From positions 1 through 64,000 of the forward strand of contig NZ_JANYMP010000015.1 in NCBI RefSeq assembly GCF_025061645.1: a stretch of DNA of 64,000 nucleotides, written 5' to 3'. Below, piece by piece: positions 36,164 to 43,836 of the stretch. Under the pieces are notes generated by a model, which had not been told where the DNA came from, ran no database searches, and worked only from the letters and a program-made list of their open reading frames with translations. Origin of the DNA: Umezawaea endophytica (GTDB lineage: Bacteria > Actinomycetota > Actinomycetes > Mycobacteriales > Pseudonocardiaceae). The first letter of the stretch is position 1; every line of letters begins with the position of its first letter. A program made the translations under genes and the position numbers.

Positions 36164-36565
36164 ATGACGGCGTGGAGGCGGTGGATCGCGGACCTGTTCC
36201 GCCGCGGGGAACCTCGTCGGGGCGGCACGGTGGCGAGCAGGCTCGCCGAGTTCGAGTCGGGCGGCGAACCCGTCATCGCCGCCGCGGTGCTCGCCGACGG
36301 CGTGTGGCGGCAGGGAAGGCTCAAAGCGGGCCGCTACCGGCTGGTGTGGTGGGTGCCCGGCGAGTCGGGCGTGCTCGACTTCAGCCGCCGCGACGGCGTC
36401 GTGGAGAGCTTGGGCGGCGTGGACGTCGGCAACGGCTGGACCATCGACCCGAACATGGTCGTCCTGCACTACCGCCGCGGCCCGAACGTCACCCACCTCG
36501 CCGTGCCACCGGCAGAGCTGGAGCTGGTCAGCCGCATCCTCCCGCTACCCCAACGCCGCGGCTGA
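36164..36565 (+). CDS. Hypothetical protein
   Basis: 133 aa from ATG 36164 with GGGGGTGGG upstream. It has a basic N-terminus (WRRWIADLFRRGEPRRGG) and then a compact beta-rich part (WRQGRLKAGRYRLVWWVPGE; TIDPNMVVLHYRRGPNVTHL). There is no membrane helix or signal. The family is not recognised. GC3 bias matches the chromosome, so it is a real resident gene. Confidence 0.65.
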   Translation: MTAWRRWIADLFRRGEPRRGGTVASRLAEFESGGEPVIAAAVLADGVWRQGRLKAGRYRLVWWVPGESGVLDFSRRDGVVESLGGVDVGNGWTIDPNMVVLHYRRGPNVTHLAVPPAELELVSRILPLPQRRG

Positions 36566-36743
36566 TGTTCGATATGTCCTTTTCGGCCACTCCTGTTGAG
36601 ACGAACCGTTCAGTCTGCTGATGTTCCCGCATCCTGGAACAACTCCTGGCCCACATGTCATCCGGCGCAGGAACGACGCCGTTCGGAATGGCGTCCGCCA
36701 AACCGCGTCGTCCTCCCTCACCGTCATTTGAGAGCATGTAGGC

Positions 36744-37205
36744 GTGGACATCGTGGCGCAGTGGGTGCGAACCGTGTGGACAGAGGACGCGACCGGCGGC
36801 TCCGCGGCGACCTTGCCGGTCGCCTTCGAACTACCGGAGCTGGCTCCGCTGCTGACCCACGAGGTCACCCAGCAGGAGTGGCACGACTTCGCGCCCCACT
36901 CGACCGTGCACCACGGCCGCCCGGACGAGAACCAGGTCACCCTGCACGAGGAGGCCGACCGGGTCAGGGTGAACTTGCAGGTCTCCCCCATCGGCCGCCC
37001 CTTCAGAGCCAGACGCCCCCCAGCGGTCTGGGTCAAGCAGGGCGAGGTAGTCCGCTGGCAGATCAACTACCGCTACTCAGGCCTAACGACGGACGCCTGG
37101 ATCTACGCCCTAGACACCCTCAACGTGGCCTGCGGCCCAGTAGCGGAAGACGTCTTCCTCTCCACCCCAACCCACCACGTCAGCGAACTGGTGAATTTGT
37201 TCTAG
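36744..37205 (+). CDS. Hypothetical protein
   Basis: 153 aa from GTG 36744. Soluble, Trp- and His-containing (WHDFAPHSTVHHGRPDENQV; VWVKQGEVVRWQINYRY; DAWIYALDTLNVACG). The second half uses more A/T-ending codons than neighbours (cca, cta, tcc runs), hinting at acquisition. The family is not recognised. It is the last gene before the integrated element. Confidence 0.6.
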   Translation: MDIVAQWVRTVWTEDATGGSAATLPVAFELPELAPLLTHEVTQQEWHDFAPHSTVHHGRPDENQVTLHEEADRVRVNLQVSPIGRPFRARRPPAVWVKQGEVVRWQINYRYSGLTTDAWIYALDTLNVACGPVAEDVFLSTPTHHVSELVNLF

Positions 37206-37282
37206 GCGATATCGCTTTCCTCGCCACTGTTGCCGAACCGGCGGCACTGACGCCTTTCATGCCGCTCAACACCAGCCTTTGA

Positions 37283-37323
37283 ATCACCCTAGGCCAGGCG
37301 TCTCCGACCCGGCCTAGGGTGAT
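37283..37323 (-). terminator. Stem-loop at the left element boundary, probable original terminator of the acyl-CoA dehydrogenase gene
   Basis: Perfect 13-bp stem ATCACCCTAGGCC (37283-37295) / GGCCTAGGGTGAT (37311-37323) with a 15-nt loop. It lies 5 bp beyond the stop codon of the displaced acyl-CoA dehydrogenase 3' end on the minus strand, exactly where that gene's own terminator would be. Confidence 0.75.
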
Positions 37324-37327
37324 CGAG

Positions 37328-37413
37328 TCACTTGGTGTACACGCCGGAAATCGTCCTGGCCACGACCAATCGCTGAATTTCGCTGGTCCCTCAAAGATGG
37401 CGAAGATCTTGCG
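37328..37413 (-). repeat. Left attachment site: displaced 3' end of the acyl-CoA dehydrogenase gene
   Basis: About 85 bp homologous to the end of the intact gene at 40572-40656. Read on the minus strand it gives KIFAIFEG, then after a one-base deletion [19 protein letters not shown] and a stop (37328-37330). The intact gene reads [19 protein letters not shown] and then AISGVYIR. A 26-bp stretch, 37365-37390, is identical to 40609-40634. The frameshift sits on the element side of the core. Confidence 0.8.
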
Positions 37414-37514
37414 CAGTCCCTCATGGACTAGAGCCATGTCCTTTGTATACGGCCTCTGAACAGCGCGTTCCTTCTCAAAGTCTGTCATCGTCGATTGACC
37501 TTCTCCAGCGTCTC

Positions 37515-37545
37515 ACGGCCTGTAGACGGCCTGAGAGTTGATCAA
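37515..37545 (+). repeat. Candidate integrase arm-binding repeat, left
   Basis: ACGGCCTG (37515-37522), ACGGCCTGAG (37526-37535) and GATCAA (37540-37545), about 125 bp inside the left core. The same trio in the same order and orientation occurs at 40542-40570 next to the right core. Confidence 0.5.
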
Positions 37546-38112
37546 GCTCTCTCGGCACCACCCCGACACACAGCCGGATCAGGCGCTCCACAGCGACAAA
37601 TCAAGGCCCGTTTCCACGCCTTGACGCACCGTTGCAGAGCGTCACCGACACCGGCCGTGTTGGGGTGGTGCCTTCGCCATGTCTGGGGACCAGGTGCTCA
37701 TTGGCCGATGGCGCGAAGCGTCGGCGGGCGGTCGATCGACGTGCCCAGCTCTCTACGGTGACCAGCCACGCGATCGTCCCGACGGGGGCAGGCTGACAGC
37801 AGCTCTTGTACCCCCTGCGCCGCCAGCGGTGGCGCTGCCGCCGGTCGCCTGCGCCACGCCGCCCGGCCGCCAGACGGAGCGAAGCGGGAGCCTGGCGTGC
37901 CGGATGGATGCGGACACGGTGCCAAGGTGACAGGCCTAGCGCGCCGCCGCTGGCGGCGCGCCTTGATCACATAGAGCCAAGTTCGGCAATGAGCGAAGGA
38001 GACTAGCCTGATCGAGCGAAAATTGAATATCGTTGGATTATATCTGTAACGATATTGCCTGGCTTTTGATAAACTATGCTAGTCGACGCGTTAAGTAGGA
38101 CGACGGAGGTCA
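37546..38112. other. Gene-free stretch of the element, with hairpin and promoter region of the cassette
   Basis: No credible gene. High-GC until about 37990, then abruptly AT-rich. A perfect 10-bp GC hairpin GCGCGCCGCC / GGCGGCGCGC (37939-37961, GCT loop) precedes the switch. An inverted repeat AATATCGTT (38026-38034) / AACGATATT (38048-38056) with a 13-nt spacer lies about 60 bp before the cassette start, where a promoter is expected (TATGCT at 38075-38080 could be a -10). It may be an operator controlling the cassette. Confidence 0.45.
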
Positions 38113-38115
38113 ATG

Positions 38116-39060
38116 ATGACTTCATATGGGTTCAGGGTTTTTGAGTTGAATGCTACTCCGGTTAGGAAGATGCATAGGATTGCGTTCACCGATCCTGAGC
38201 CTGATGGTTTGCATTCGACTATTCGGGAAACTTTGGAAGATCGCGTCAGTGGTGATGGTGAAGCAAATAAAGATAAGGGTTCATTCACCCGATTTGACAG
38301 GGTGGATTCAAATGCCTGGGGGATTCTGGTAACTGTAAGTGGGGGCTATTATGGTGAGCCGGGTGAGGTTGTCGACGTTGCGAACAGGAGGCGTTCGAGG
38401 CGTATCTCGTCTACAGATGCGGTATTGCGAGAATCTCGAGTGTTGATGCTAGTTCCTCCGTATGGTGATGCTGGGCTAATTATTGCTGAGACTCGCGGAC
38501 GGTCTCATCTCACCGCTAACGTTCTGACGGCCTTGAACAACGATTTCAAAGATCGTGGCCTCAAACTCCGTACTGTAACCGATCTTGCTGACGAACATGC
38601 CTGGTCAAGATTTCTTGACTCGGAAGAAATTGGCATCCGATCAGTTGAACTTGTTCAAAATACTCGATCCTCAGATCGAACCAACTTCACAGGAGAGAAT
38701 GTTAGAAGAAGCACGTTGAGGATCGATCTTGAGGATGGGACCGATCTTAAGAGTCGTCTTTCTGCTGCCGTAAACGCGTTGCGCGGTACGCGTGAGCCTC
38801 CTAATTTGGCAGGAATGATCGGTTTGGCCCATTATCGAGATGAAGATTTCGATGAAGAACGAATCATTGCTGTGGTCGACGGGAGGGACAGGACCATTCG
38901 GATTTCGTCTGGATGGCCGAGTTTCACCTATGCTATCGACGGCGATGATCGACCGACTGACCAGGAGTTTGTTGATGAAGCTTGCAACGTGGCTTCGACA
39001 ACATTCCCGGCTCTGAACGTCGAACTCGCAGTAAACTGGCGTCCTACCTTGGGAGAGTAG
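38116..39060 (+). CDS. Unrecognised 314-aa soluble protein, first gene of AT-rich cassette
   Basis: GGAGG at 38105-38109 is 6 bases before ATG 38116; ATG 38113 is too close. No signal peptide or membrane helix. It looks like two mixed alpha/beta parts: residues 1-140 (YGFRVFELNATPVRKMHRI; WGILVTVSGGYYG; RVLMLVPPYGDAGLIIAETRG) and 150-314 (LRTVTDLADEHAWSRFLDSE; RSTLRIDLEDGTDLKSRL; IIAVVDGRDRTIRISSGWP). I recognise no catalytic motif. Base composition and codon use are strikingly AT-rich against both flanks, so it is recently acquired. It is coupled to a small membrane protein 6 bp downstream. Possible role: sensor or effector of a defence module (inference). Confidence 0.75.
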   Translation: MTSYGFRVFELNATPVRKMHRIAFTDPEPDGLHSTIRETLEDRVSGDGEANKDKGSFTRFDRVDSNAWGILVTVSGGYYGEPGEVVDVANRRRSRRISSTDAVLRESRVLMLVPPYGDAGLIIAETRGRSHLTANVLTALNNDFKDRGLKLRTVTDLADEHAWSRFLDSEEIGIRSVELVQNTRSSDRTNFTGENVRRSTLRIDLEDGTDLKSRLSAAVNALRGTREPPNLAGMIGLAHYRDEDFDEERIIAVVDGRDRTIRISSGWPSFTYAIDGDDRPTDQEFVDEACNVASTTFPALNVELAVNWRPTLGE

Positions 39061-39066
39061 AGGACA

Positions 39067-39615
39067 ATGGCCAAGCCGCTTCAGCGCTTCAACCCTTGGC
39101 CTATTGTTCTATATCATAACAAAGCGAATCGTGCGGAAGGTGAGGATAAGGCCACTCGACCCGAACTGTTGCTAATGTATGGTCTTCCTACCCTTATTGG
39201 TGCTGTATTTGTGGTATTTCGAGTTCGCCTCGGCGGAGTTCCCCAATTGCTGGCAGCAACTTCACTGCTAGTTGGCGTTATGATTAGTGTATTCGTTTTC
39301 TTGGCCAACTTGAGGGTAAAAGTGCATGAAGTTGCAGAATTTAAAGAGCGCAGAAGTCTGCGAAAGCTAATAGCTTCATCGGCAGTCGGGGCGCTTTATG
39401 TTTCATCTGTTTCGATGACTCTTTCTTTGTGTCTCGCTTTGATTGCTTCAGTCCCTGCTCTCGGTAATCCTGGATTCATTTCGTTTATATCGTCTGCTAT
39501 TGCGGCGTGGCTTCTTGTTCATTTGGTCGTCAGCCTTGCTTCTGTTCTTCGAAGGCTATTCGGAATATATGTTACTATGTTTAGAAGTGACTTTTCGGCG
39601 GAACTTGATCCTTAG
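39067..39615 (+). CDS. Unrecognised 182-aa four-helix membrane protein, second gene of AT-rich cassette
   Basis: Starts 6 bp after the upstream stop, with GGGAGAG/AGAGG serving as ribosome binding site. Predicted membrane helices are at about residues 34-52, 60-82, 101-128 and 136-162. A charged loop separates the two pairs (VKVHEVAEFKERRSLRK, 84-100), and short polar ends (MAKPLQRFNPWPIVLYHNKA; FRSDFSAELDP) are probably cytoplasmic. Four-helix proteins encoded with a soluble partner are common effectors in phage-defence pairs, but no family is recognised. AT-rich like its partner; no promoter lies between them. Confidence 0.75.
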   Translation: MAKPLQRFNPWPIVLYHNKANRAEGEDKATRPELLLMYGLPTLIGAVFVVFRVRLGGVPQLLAATSLLVGVMISVFVFLANLRVKVHEVAEFKERRSLRKLIASSAVGALYVSSVSMTLSLCLALIASVPALGNPGFISFISSAIAAWLLVHLVVSLASVLRRLFGIYVTMFRSDFSAELDP

Positions 39616-39657
39616 TCTGAGTGGAGTATAGTTCCTAACTATCATTTGAACTCGCGC

Positions 39658-39864
39658 GCCGCCTCGGCTCGACGCGAAGATATTTTGAATCTTGCTTCTG
39701 TTCAAGTAGTTTCCGATTGCGCCTATGTTGCTATTGCTTACGATCGCGACCTGTCCTCCCATTTTTTGCCAATGTACTATTCGTTCGTGTGCGCCAGGTG
39801 TTGCCTGCGCGCCTGCAAGTGCTTCCTTTTCAATTATTTCTAAAGACTTCTCAATCCTGTGCAC
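39658..39864 (-). pseudogene. Fragment of a HAD-family hydrolase
   Basis: On the minus strand about 69 residues resemble the middle of actinobacterial HAD phosphatases: EALAGAQATPGAHERIVHW (compare the usual ATPTPGA) then KMGGQVAIVSNSNIGAIGNY (compare VAIVSNN-x-AV-x-YL) and LNRSKIQNIFASSRGG. Both ends are lost; the upstream end stops exactly where the integrase remnant begins (39864). AT-rich. HAD genes are frequent passengers of actinobacterial integrative elements. The rest of 39616-39657 holds nothing recognisable. Confidence 0.55.
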
Positions 39865-40550
39865 CTCTTGCGGCACCGCGCAAGGTCGTGCCGTGGGCCG
39901 AATCCCGGCTACGCGCACTCCAACTGGCACTGCCCGCGCGGTTCAAGGTCGCTGCCTTGCTGGGGGCGGGCGGCGGGATGCGCCAAGGGGAGATCCTGGC
40001 GTTCTCGCCTGACGACGTTGACCGGGACGCGATGGTGATCAACATCGGTCGTCAGCTCCGGCTGATCAACCGGACGCTGGTCTACTCGCTCCCCAAGCGC
40101 GACAAGGAGCGCCAGGTGCCGATCTCGGCTGGTGTGCTGGAAGCCCTCGACACCTACCAGGAGACGTACCCGGCCATTCCGGTCACGCTGCCGTGGGACG
40201 AACCGAACGGCGCACCGGTCACCGCGAACCTGCTCATGGTCCGGGACGACGGCAACGCGCAGAGCGGCGACCTGTTCAACAAGGTGGTGTGGGTTCCGGC
40301 CTTCAAACAGGCCGGGCTCACCTACACGAAACGCCAGGACGGGATGCACGCGATGCGGCACTTCTACGCCTCGACGTTGCTCACTCAGGGTGTGTCGATC
40401 AAGGAGCTTGCGGAGTACCTGGGCCACCAGGACCCCGGCTTCACGCTCCGGACCTACACCCACCTCATGCCGTCCAGCCACCAGCGAGCGAGGAAGGCAG
40501 TGGACGGGGTCTTCAAGCCGCGTAAGACCCCGTCCACTCAGACGGCCTGA
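39864..40550 (+). pseudogene. int: 5'-truncated tyrosine-recombinase integrase
   Basis: About 228 residues of catalytic domain only. The active site is complete: Arg in GGGMRQGEIL, HxxR in MHAMRHFYAS, His in LAEYLGHQDPG, and nucleophile Tyr in LRTYTHLMPS. The N-terminal arm-binding and SAM-like domains (normally ~170 residues) are missing; upstream in frame is AT-rich sequence unrelated to integrases. GC content returns to chromosomal levels at the junction. It ends 22 bp from the acyl-CoA dehydrogenase stop, beside the right attachment site, as expected for the element's own integrase. Confidence 0.85.
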
Positions 40551-40570
40551 GGACGGCCTGGGGTGATCAA
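40542..40570 (+). repeat. Candidate integrase arm-binding repeat, right
   Basis: ACGGCCTGA (40542-40550, overlapping the integrase stop), ACGGCCTG (40553-40560) and GATCAA (40565-40570), about 40 bp from the right core. It matches the trio at 37515-37545 in order and orientation with nearly equal spacing. Confidence 0.5.
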
Positions 40571-40571
40571 C

Positions 40572-41786
40572 TCAGCGGATGTAGACCCCGGAAATCGCCC
40601 TGGCCACTACCAATCGCTGAATTTCGCTGGTCCCCTCGAAGATGGTGAAGATCTTCGCGTCCCGGTGCATCCGCTCCACCGGGTGGTCTCGCGTGTATCC
40701 CGCGCCGCCCAAGATGTGGATGGCCCGCTCAGTCGCCCACACCGACACCTCGCCCGCCTTCAGCTTCGACATCGACCCCTCACCCGCGGTGAACGGCACG
40801 TTGTTGCGCCCCATCCACGCCGCCCGCCACACCAGCATCCGGGCCGCGTCGATCTCCATCCGCATGTTCGCCAGGTCGAACGCGATCGACTGGTTCTCGA
40901 TGATCTTCCGCCCGAACGCTTCGCGTTCCTTGGCGTACTCCAGCGAGTACTCGTAAGCCGCCCGTGCGACCCCGATCGCCATCGCCCCGACGGTCGGCCG
41001 GGTCGTTTCGAAGGTCGCCATGGCCGCCTGGCCGCCGGACTTCTGGCCCTCACGGGCCCGCGCCAGTCGTGCGTCGAGCTTCTCCTTGCCGCCCAACAAG
41101 CACCGTCCCGGCACGCGCACGTCGTCCAGGAACACGTCCGCCGTGTGCGACGCCCGCATCCCGTGCTTCCGGATCTTCCCCGGACTCGACACCCCGGCGG
41201 TGCCGGGCGGGATGATGAAACCGGCCTGGCCGCGTGACCCCAGGGAGGCGTCGACGACGGCGGTGACCACGTGCACGTTGGCGATCCCGCCGTTGGTGGC
41301 CCACGCCTTCTGCCCGTTGAGCACCCACTCGTCGGTGGCCGAGTCGTACCGGGCGCGGGTGCGGATGCCGGCTACGTCCGAGCCCGCCTGTGGTTCGGAC
41401 GCGCAGAACGCGGCCAGTTTCGGGTCGTCCTCGGTGCCGAAGCACTCGGGTACCCACTCGGCCAACTGTTCGGGTGTGCCGGACGCGAAGATGCCTGCCG
41501 CGGCGAGGCCGGTGCCCATGAGGGACAGGGCGATGCCCGCGTCACCCCAGAACAGCTCCTCGGTGGCGATGGGCAGTGACAGGCCGATTGGGTCGGCGAA
41601 CCACGTGGCGAGCGCCTCGAACCCGTAGAGGCCGATCTTGGCGGCTTCCTGGATGACGGGCCATGGGGTTTCCTCGCGTTCGTCCCACTCGGACGCGGCG
41701 GGGCGGATGACGTCCTTGGCGAAACCGTGCACCCAGTCGCGCAGGTCGGTCTGGTCCTCGTTCAGCTCCAGCGAGAAGCCACCCAT
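40572..41786 (-). CDS. Acyl-CoA dehydrogenase
   Basis: 404 aa, typical length. FAD-binding motifs are [20 protein letters not shown] and [19 protein letters not shown]. The catalytic glutamate lies in [12 protein letters not shown], and the C-terminal helix bundle has [21 protein letters not shown]. It catalyses alpha,beta-dehydrogenation of an acyl-CoA, passing electrons to ETF. It is the second gene after the SCP2-like gene (13 bp apart; GAGGAG before ATG 41786). Its last codons are supplied by the integrated element, which keeps the enzyme intact. Confidence 0.93.
   Translation of the reverse strand: MGGFSLELNEDQTDLRDWVHGFAKDVIRPAASEWDEREETPWPVIQEAAKIGLYGFEALATWFADPIGLSLPIATEELFWGDAGIALSLMGTGLAAAGIFASGTPEQLAEWVPECFGTEDDPKLAAFCASEPQAGSDVAGIRTRARYDSATDEWVLNGQKAWATNGGIANVHVVTAVVDASLGSRGQAGFIIPPGTAGVSSPGKIRKHGMRASHTADVFLDDVRVPGRCLLGGKEKLDARLARAREGQKSGGQAAMATFETTRPTVGAMAIGVARAAYEYSLEYAKEREAFGRKIIENQSIAFDLANMRMEIDAARMLVWRAAWMGRNNVPFTAGEGSMSKLKAGEVSVWATERAIHILGGAGYTRDHPVERMHRDAKIFTIFEGTSEIQRLVVARAISGVYIR
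40609..40634. repeat. Right attachment-site core inside the acyl-CoA dehydrogenase gene
   Basis: 26 bp identical to 37365-37390 (begins ACCAATCGCTGAATTTCG, ends CTGGTCCC), encoding part of EIQRLVV of the intact gene. To its left the gene's last codons (AISGVYIR, stop) come from the element and differ from the displaced chromosomal end (TISGVYTK). Confidence 0.8.
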
Positions 41787-41799
41787 CGAACTTTTCTCC

Positions 41800-42435
41800 T
41801 CAGGCCTTCGGAATGGTGAACAGGCTCATGAACCCGGCGGCGAAGCCCAAGTCCCCCTTGACCTTGAGCTTGCCAGTCATGAACAGCACCGGGGCGGACG
41901 CGTTGCCGGTGGCCAGCTTGAGGAACTCGACCGGGCTCAACGTCACGCTCGCCCTGGGCTCGCGGGTCTCGCCCTTGTTGATCGTGCACGTGGCGTCCTC
42001 GATCACGGCCTCGTAGGTGTCGAGCCCGGTCTCGCCGAAACCGCCCGTGAGGTGGAAGTGGACGACGGCCCTGGTGGCGCCCGCGCGTTCGCCGCGGAAG
42101 TGCGACTCCATGCGTCGGAACACCTCGTCGAGCACGCGTTCGCGCAGGCCGGGCCTACCGGTGACGGCTTCGATCTGGTCCTTGGACGCGCGCGAGACGA
42201 TGCGCGCGAAGTTCTGCGGGTCCAGCTTGGCCAGGTCGAGGTCCGCGTCGCCGAAGGCCGCCAGCAGGTCGGCGAACTCGTCCTTGCCCAGCTTCTTCGG
42301 GTCGACGCCCATGGCGATCACGTCGATGTCGACGTCCTTCGACGCGGGATCGGCGGGGTCGATCTGCTTGAGTGTGCTGATCAGCTCGGACGGGCTGAGC
42401 TTCGCGATCGCCTCGGTGGTGAGGTCGATGGTCAT
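41800..42435 (-). CDS. SCP2-type sterol/lipid-carrier domain protein
   Basis: 211 aa from ATG 42435 (AGGAGG 5 bases upstream). The first 95 residues are helical and unrecognised ([40 protein letters not shown]). The C-terminal 110 match the SCP2 fold: [64 protein letters not shown]2 domains bind fatty acyl chains or sterols. It is the first gene of an operon with the acyl-CoA dehydrogenase and divergent from a TetR gene across a large palindrome. Confidence 0.87.
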   Translation of the reverse strand: MTIDLTTEAIAKLSPSELISTLKQIDPADPASKDVDIDVIAMGVDPKKLGKDEFADLLAAFGDADLDLAKLDPQNFARIVSRASKDQIEAVTGRPGLRERVLDEVFRRMESHFRGERAGATRAVVHFHLTGGFGETGLDTYEAVIEDATCTINKGETREPRASVTLSPVEFLKLATGNASAPVLFMTGKLKVKGDLGFAAGFMSLFTIPKA

Positions 42436-42446
42436 GGACGCCTCCT

Positions 42447-42484
42447 GTACCTACTCATCAGTAAATCTACTGGCGAGTAGGTAC
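42447..42484. promoter_or_regulatory. Double operator, site A of the TACYNNNNRGTA set
   Basis: 38-bp inverted repeat with 17-bp arms and two mismatched pairs. Its halves each contain a 12-bp palindromic motif: TACTCATCAGTA (42452-42463) and TACTGGCGAGTA (42468-42479), 16 bp apart start to start. It lies 12 bp upstream of the SCP2 start and 48 bp upstream of the TetR start, so it probably controls both. Confidence 0.75.
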
Positions 42485-42531
42485 GTCCGCAAGGTGGCCG
42501 AGTAATCTTGTTCCAGCCTTCAGGGGGTGCG

Positions 42532-43194
42532 ATGCACGCAGACCAACCGGTCCGTACCGGTAGAGCCAAACGATTGCCGCGCGCGGTGCGTGAACGCCAG
42601 ATCATGGACGCCGCCGTGGACGTCTTCTCGCGCCTCGGATTCCACGCCGCCTCGATGGACGAGATCTCCGAGGTCGCGGGCATTTCCAAGCCGATGCTGT
42701 ACGCCTACCTCGGCTCCAAGGAGGAGCTGTTCGCGACCTGCATCCGCCGTGAGGCGACCGTCATGATGGAGGCCATCGCGGGCGGCGTCGAGCCGGACCA
42801 GCCGCCGGACGTGCAGTTGTGGAGCGGGCTCCGCGCGTTCTTCGACTTCGTCGGCGAGAACCGCGCGAGCTGGCAGGTCCTCCACCGCCAGGCCAGTTCC
42901 CAGGGCGGTCCGTTCGCCGCCGAGCTGGCGGAGATGCGGGGCCGCGCCGTCAGCCTGGTCGCCGCGCTCCTCGTGCACAGCTCGCGGTCGGACGAGGTGC
43001 CCAGCACCTCGGAGCAGGAGGCGGAAAGCCTTGCCGCGGCACTGGTCGGCGCCGGTGAGTCCTTGGCGGACTGGTGGCTGGACCACCCGGACGAGCCCGC
43101 GGGCGTGGTCGCGTCCCGGCTGATGAACCTGGTGTGGATGGGCTTCGGCGACCTCGTGCAGGGCAACATCTGGCACCCGCCGTCACGTCGTTAG
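42532..43194 (+). CDS. TetR-family regulator, probable fatty-acid/acyl-CoA regulator
   Basis: 220 aa from ATG 42532 (CAGGGGGTGCG before it). The TetR HTH covers about residues 20-65: RERQIMDAAVDVFSRLGFHAAS, MDEISEVAGISKPMLYAYLGSKEELF. A helical ligand domain of normal length follows. It is divergent from SCP2/acyl-CoA dehydrogenase across the double operator, the standard arrangement for a repressor of that operon; the same motif at fabG4/fadA2 and fadE5 suggests a wider regulon. Confidence 0.9.
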   Translation: MHADQPVRTGRAKRLPRAVRERQIMDAAVDVFSRLGFHAASMDEISEVAGISKPMLYAYLGSKEELFATCIRREATVMMEAIAGGVEPDQPPDVQLWSGLRAFFDFVGENRASWQVLHRQASSQGGPFAAELAEMRGRAVSLVAALLVHSSRSDEVPSTSEQEAESLAAALVGAGESLADWWLDHPDEPAGVVASRLMNLVWMGFGDLVQGNIWHPPSRR

Positions 43195-43749
43195 CTACGC
43201 CGTGGGGATCCGCCCGAACGAGTCGTGCATGACCTCGACGAGCGAACGGTCCCCAGGGCCGGTCGTCCACTGCTCGAACGCCACCCGGAACACCGCGACC
43301 CCCACCTCGGCCGCCAGGCTCGCCGCGGGCTCGTCGACGCCACGCTGACGCAGGCCGTCGGCGAGCGCGCGCGACCACGCGGCGAGCTTGGCCAGCTCGC
43401 GTTCCCGGAGTTCGGCGTGCGTGGTGATGATCTGCTGCCGCCGCCGCGAGTGGTCGTGGTCGTCGCCGATGAGCGCGACCACGGCGTCGAGCGCGGCCCT
43501 CACGGTGCCGAGGGGCGTGGTGTCCGGCGGCACGGTGTCGAGCGTCGCCACCAGTCGTTCGCGCACGGCGTCCGTCCCGGCGAACAGGACTTCGCGCTTG
43601 TCGACGAAGTACCGGAAGAACGTGCGTGAGGTGACGCCCGCGCGCTGGGCGATCTCGGCGACGGTGGTCTGGTCGTAGCCGCGCTCGAAGTACAGCTCCA
43701 TCGCGGCCTGTCCCAGTCGGCCGCTCGCGCCCGGCTGCCATCGTCCCAT
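43195..43749 (-). CDS. TetR-family regulator
   Basis: 184 aa from ATG 43749. HTH: GQAAMELYFERGYDQTTVAEIA, QRAGVTSRTFFRYFVDKREVLF. The C-terminal domain is helical. It starts 88 bp from a divergent NAD-dependent reductase gene with a matching palindrome between, so it probably represses that gene and itself. Its stop directly abuts the stop of the convergent TetR gene. Confidence 0.9.
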   Translation of the reverse strand: MGRWQPGASGRLGQAAMELYFERGYDQTTVAEIAQRAGVTSRTFFRYFVDKREVLFAGTDAVRERLVATLDTVPPDTTPLGTVRAALDAVVALIGDDHDHSRRRQQIITTHAELRERELAKLAAWSRALADGLRQRGVDEPAASLAAEVGVAVFRVAFEQWTTGPGDRSLVEVMHDSFGRIPTA

Positions 43750-43777
43750 GCGGCCGAGTGTAGCGATGGCACAATGT

Positions 43778-43817
43778 GACATCGGCGTGCTAGCGTGATG
43801 TCGTAATGTGACATCAC
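43778..43817. promoter_or_regulatory. Operator region between TetR and the SDR gene
   Basis: GTGATGTC (43795-43802) / GACATCAC (43810-43817) is a perfect 8-bp inverted repeat with a 7-nt spacer; a third half-site GACATC lies at 43778-43783. It is placed between the divergent starts at 43749 and 43837. Confidence 0.65.
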
Positions 43818-43836
43818 TGCGCACTCGGGAGATCCC

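Larger units (their letters stand above)
37365..40634 (+). mobile_element. Degenerate integrative element in the 3' end of an acyl-CoA dehydrogenase gene
   Basis: About 3.27 kb between two 26-bp direct copies of the target-gene end (37365-37390 and 40609-40634). Contents in order: gene-free high-GC DNA, an AT-rich two-gene cassette, a HAD-hydrolase fragment, and the C-terminal half of a tyrosine integrase next to the right attachment site. The integrase beside one att site and the restored target-gene end are the layout of a site-specific integrated element. The missing integrase N-terminus and lack of replication or transfer genes indicate a relict or a non-autonomous cargo island. Confidence 0.82.

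Noticed and set aside
37495-37970. Several short open frames in the left part of the element
   Set aside because: Pro/Arg/Ala-rich, inconsistent start signals, no similarity that I recognise; treated as non-coding.
38116-39615. Direct assignment of the cassette as Kiwa (KwaA/KwaB)
   Set aside because: Only lengths and helix count agree; gene order is reversed and no shared sequence motif can be seen.
39646-39843. 65-codon plus-strand frame after the membrane-protein gene
   Set aside because: Antisense to the HAD-like fragment, Cys/Phe-rich tail, no ribosome binding site.
40572-41786. Acyl-CoA dehydrogenase as a gene broken by the element
   Set aside because: The reading frame is intact; the element restores the last codons, including the catalytic FEGTSEIQ region and a normal stop.
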